Part shown: piece after piece, positions 6,013-6,690 of the stretch | How the letters are laid out: each line of letters begins with the position of its first letter | Position numbering within the stretch: position 1 is the stretch's first letter | From: Anaerolineae bacterium | GTDB taxonomy: Bacteria > Chloroflexota > Anaerolineae > 4572-78 | Reading direction: 5' to 3' | DNA: 6,690 nucleotides | Assembly (NCBI GenBank): GCA_027022125.1 | Contig: JALVZI010000549.1 | Span: 1-6,690 of the forward strand | Position numbers and translations under genes: made by a program | The notes under the pieces: generated by a model | What the model was told of the DNA's origin: nothing | Databases searched by the model: none | The model's input: the letters and a program-made list of their open reading frames with translations, nothing else

Positions 6013-6690
6013 ATGTCCAAAAAGAAAAAGAAAAAATCACCGACAACCCCATCGCCGCCAAAACCCAAAAAGATGAGCCGCAAAGCGTATGAACGGGAAT
6101 TGGCTCGTTTGCAGACAGAGTTGGTCAAATTGCAGGAGTGGATTCGGCACGAAGGGCTGAAGGTGGTGGTCATTTTTGAAGGGCGCGATGCCGCCGGAAA
6201 AGGGGGTGTCATCAAACGCATTACCCAGCGACTGAACCCCCGTGTGGCGCGGGTGGTGGCGCTGGGCACGCCCACCGAGCGCGAAAAAACGCAGTGGTAT
6301 TTTCAGCGGTATGTGCCGCATTTGCCCGCCGCCGGAGAAATGGTGCTATTCGACCGCAGTTGGTATAACCGCGCCGGTGTCGAACGGGTGATGGGTTTTT
6401 GCACCGATGAAGAATATCGTGAGTTTATGCGCTCGTGCCCGGAGTTTGAGCGTATGCTGGTGCGCTCCGGCATCATTCTCATCAAATACTGGTTTTCCGT
6501 CAGCGATGAAGAGCAGGAACGGCGATTTCAGGCGCGGCTCACCGACCCCACCAAACGCTGGAAACTCAGCCCGATGGATTTGGAATCGCGGGCACGGTGG
6601 GTGGAGTATTCCCGCGCGAAAGATGAGATGTTCAAATATACCGATATCAAACAAGCGCCGTGGTATGTGGTCAATGCAGATGTGAAACGG
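6013..6690 (+). CDS. ppk2: Polyphosphate kinase 2 (PPK2, class I single-domain type), 3' end outside window
   Basis: The first 226 residues of a cytosolic PPK2, which transfers phosphate between polyphosphate and nucleoside diphosphates; class I enzymes favour ADP to ATP or GDP to GTP. Visible: P-loop GRDAAGKGG at 57-65 (K63); the N-P-R-x-A-R-V-V-A-L segment at 75-84; QWYFQRYVPHLP at 94-105; Walker B and following FDRSWYNRAGVERVMGF at 113-129; and the lid region SVSDEEQERRFQARLTDP at 162-179, then WKLSPMDL at 183-190. These match the Sinorhizobium/Pseudomonas single-domain PPK2 group. Such enzymes are usually around 270-300 residues, so some 50-70 are missing past the edge, and no stop occurs in frame. 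Residues 1-20 form an odd Lys/Ser/Pro tail with six consecutive lysines. AAGGGGGT at 5999-6006, six bases before the ATG, is a strong ribosome binding site and supports this start over M21. The gene stands alone after a long gap. Confidence 0.93.
   Translation, partial: MSKKKKKKSPTTPSPPKPKKMSRKAYERELARLQTELVKLQEWIRHEGLKVVVIFEGRDAAGKGGVIKRITQRLNPRVARVVALGTPTEREKTQWYFQRYVPHLPAAGEMVLFDRSWYNRAGVERVMGFCTDEEYREFMRSCPEFERMLVRSGIILIKYWFSVSDEEQERRFQARLTDPTKRWKLSPMDLESRARWVEYSRAKDEMFKYTDIKQAPWYVVNADVKR

Overview
The window looks like ordinary chromosomal DNA from a moderately GC-rich bacterium. It carries five protein genes, four of which can be placed in known families. No phage, transposase, CRISPR array or RNA gene was seen. 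Degenerate seven-base repeats between genes, together with a Lon-like protease, an SsnA-type amidohydrolase, a DUF3891 protein and a class I PPK2, would suit a Chloroflexota (Anaerolineae-like) genome. That assignment is inference from content only and is weak.

Layout: (1) 62-2494 (+), a large Lon-like ATP-dependent protease with a visible Ser/Lys dyad. (2) 2491-2551, an inverted array of four plus four heptamers that overlaps the protease stop codon and separates two convergent genes. (3) 2553-3344 (-), an unrecognised protein with one N-terminal membrane anchor and a beta-rich domain; its start is set by a good ribosome binding site and its promoter has an exact -10 box. (4) 3345-3488, a divergent regulatory gap with back-to-back promoter candidates. 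(5) 3489-4844 (+), an SsnA-type amidohydrolase, followed with no intervening base by (6) 4845-5642 (+), a DUF3891 protein, so the two are almost certainly co-translated. (7) 5643-6012, about 370 bases without a gene, holding nested inverted repeats, a three-copy CATCACG array and the likely promoter of the next gene. (8) 6013 to the window end (+), a polyphosphate kinase 2 whose last residues lie outside the window.

The themes are protein quality control (Lon-like), nucleobase or related ring deamination (SsnA), and polyphosphate/nucleotide energy metabolism (PPK2). Only the ssnA-DUF3891 pair has the spacing of a functional unit; the other genes each appear to have their own promoter. The most unusual material is in the intergenic DNA: the heptamer palindrome at the protease 3' end and the nested foldback between DUF3891 and ppk2.
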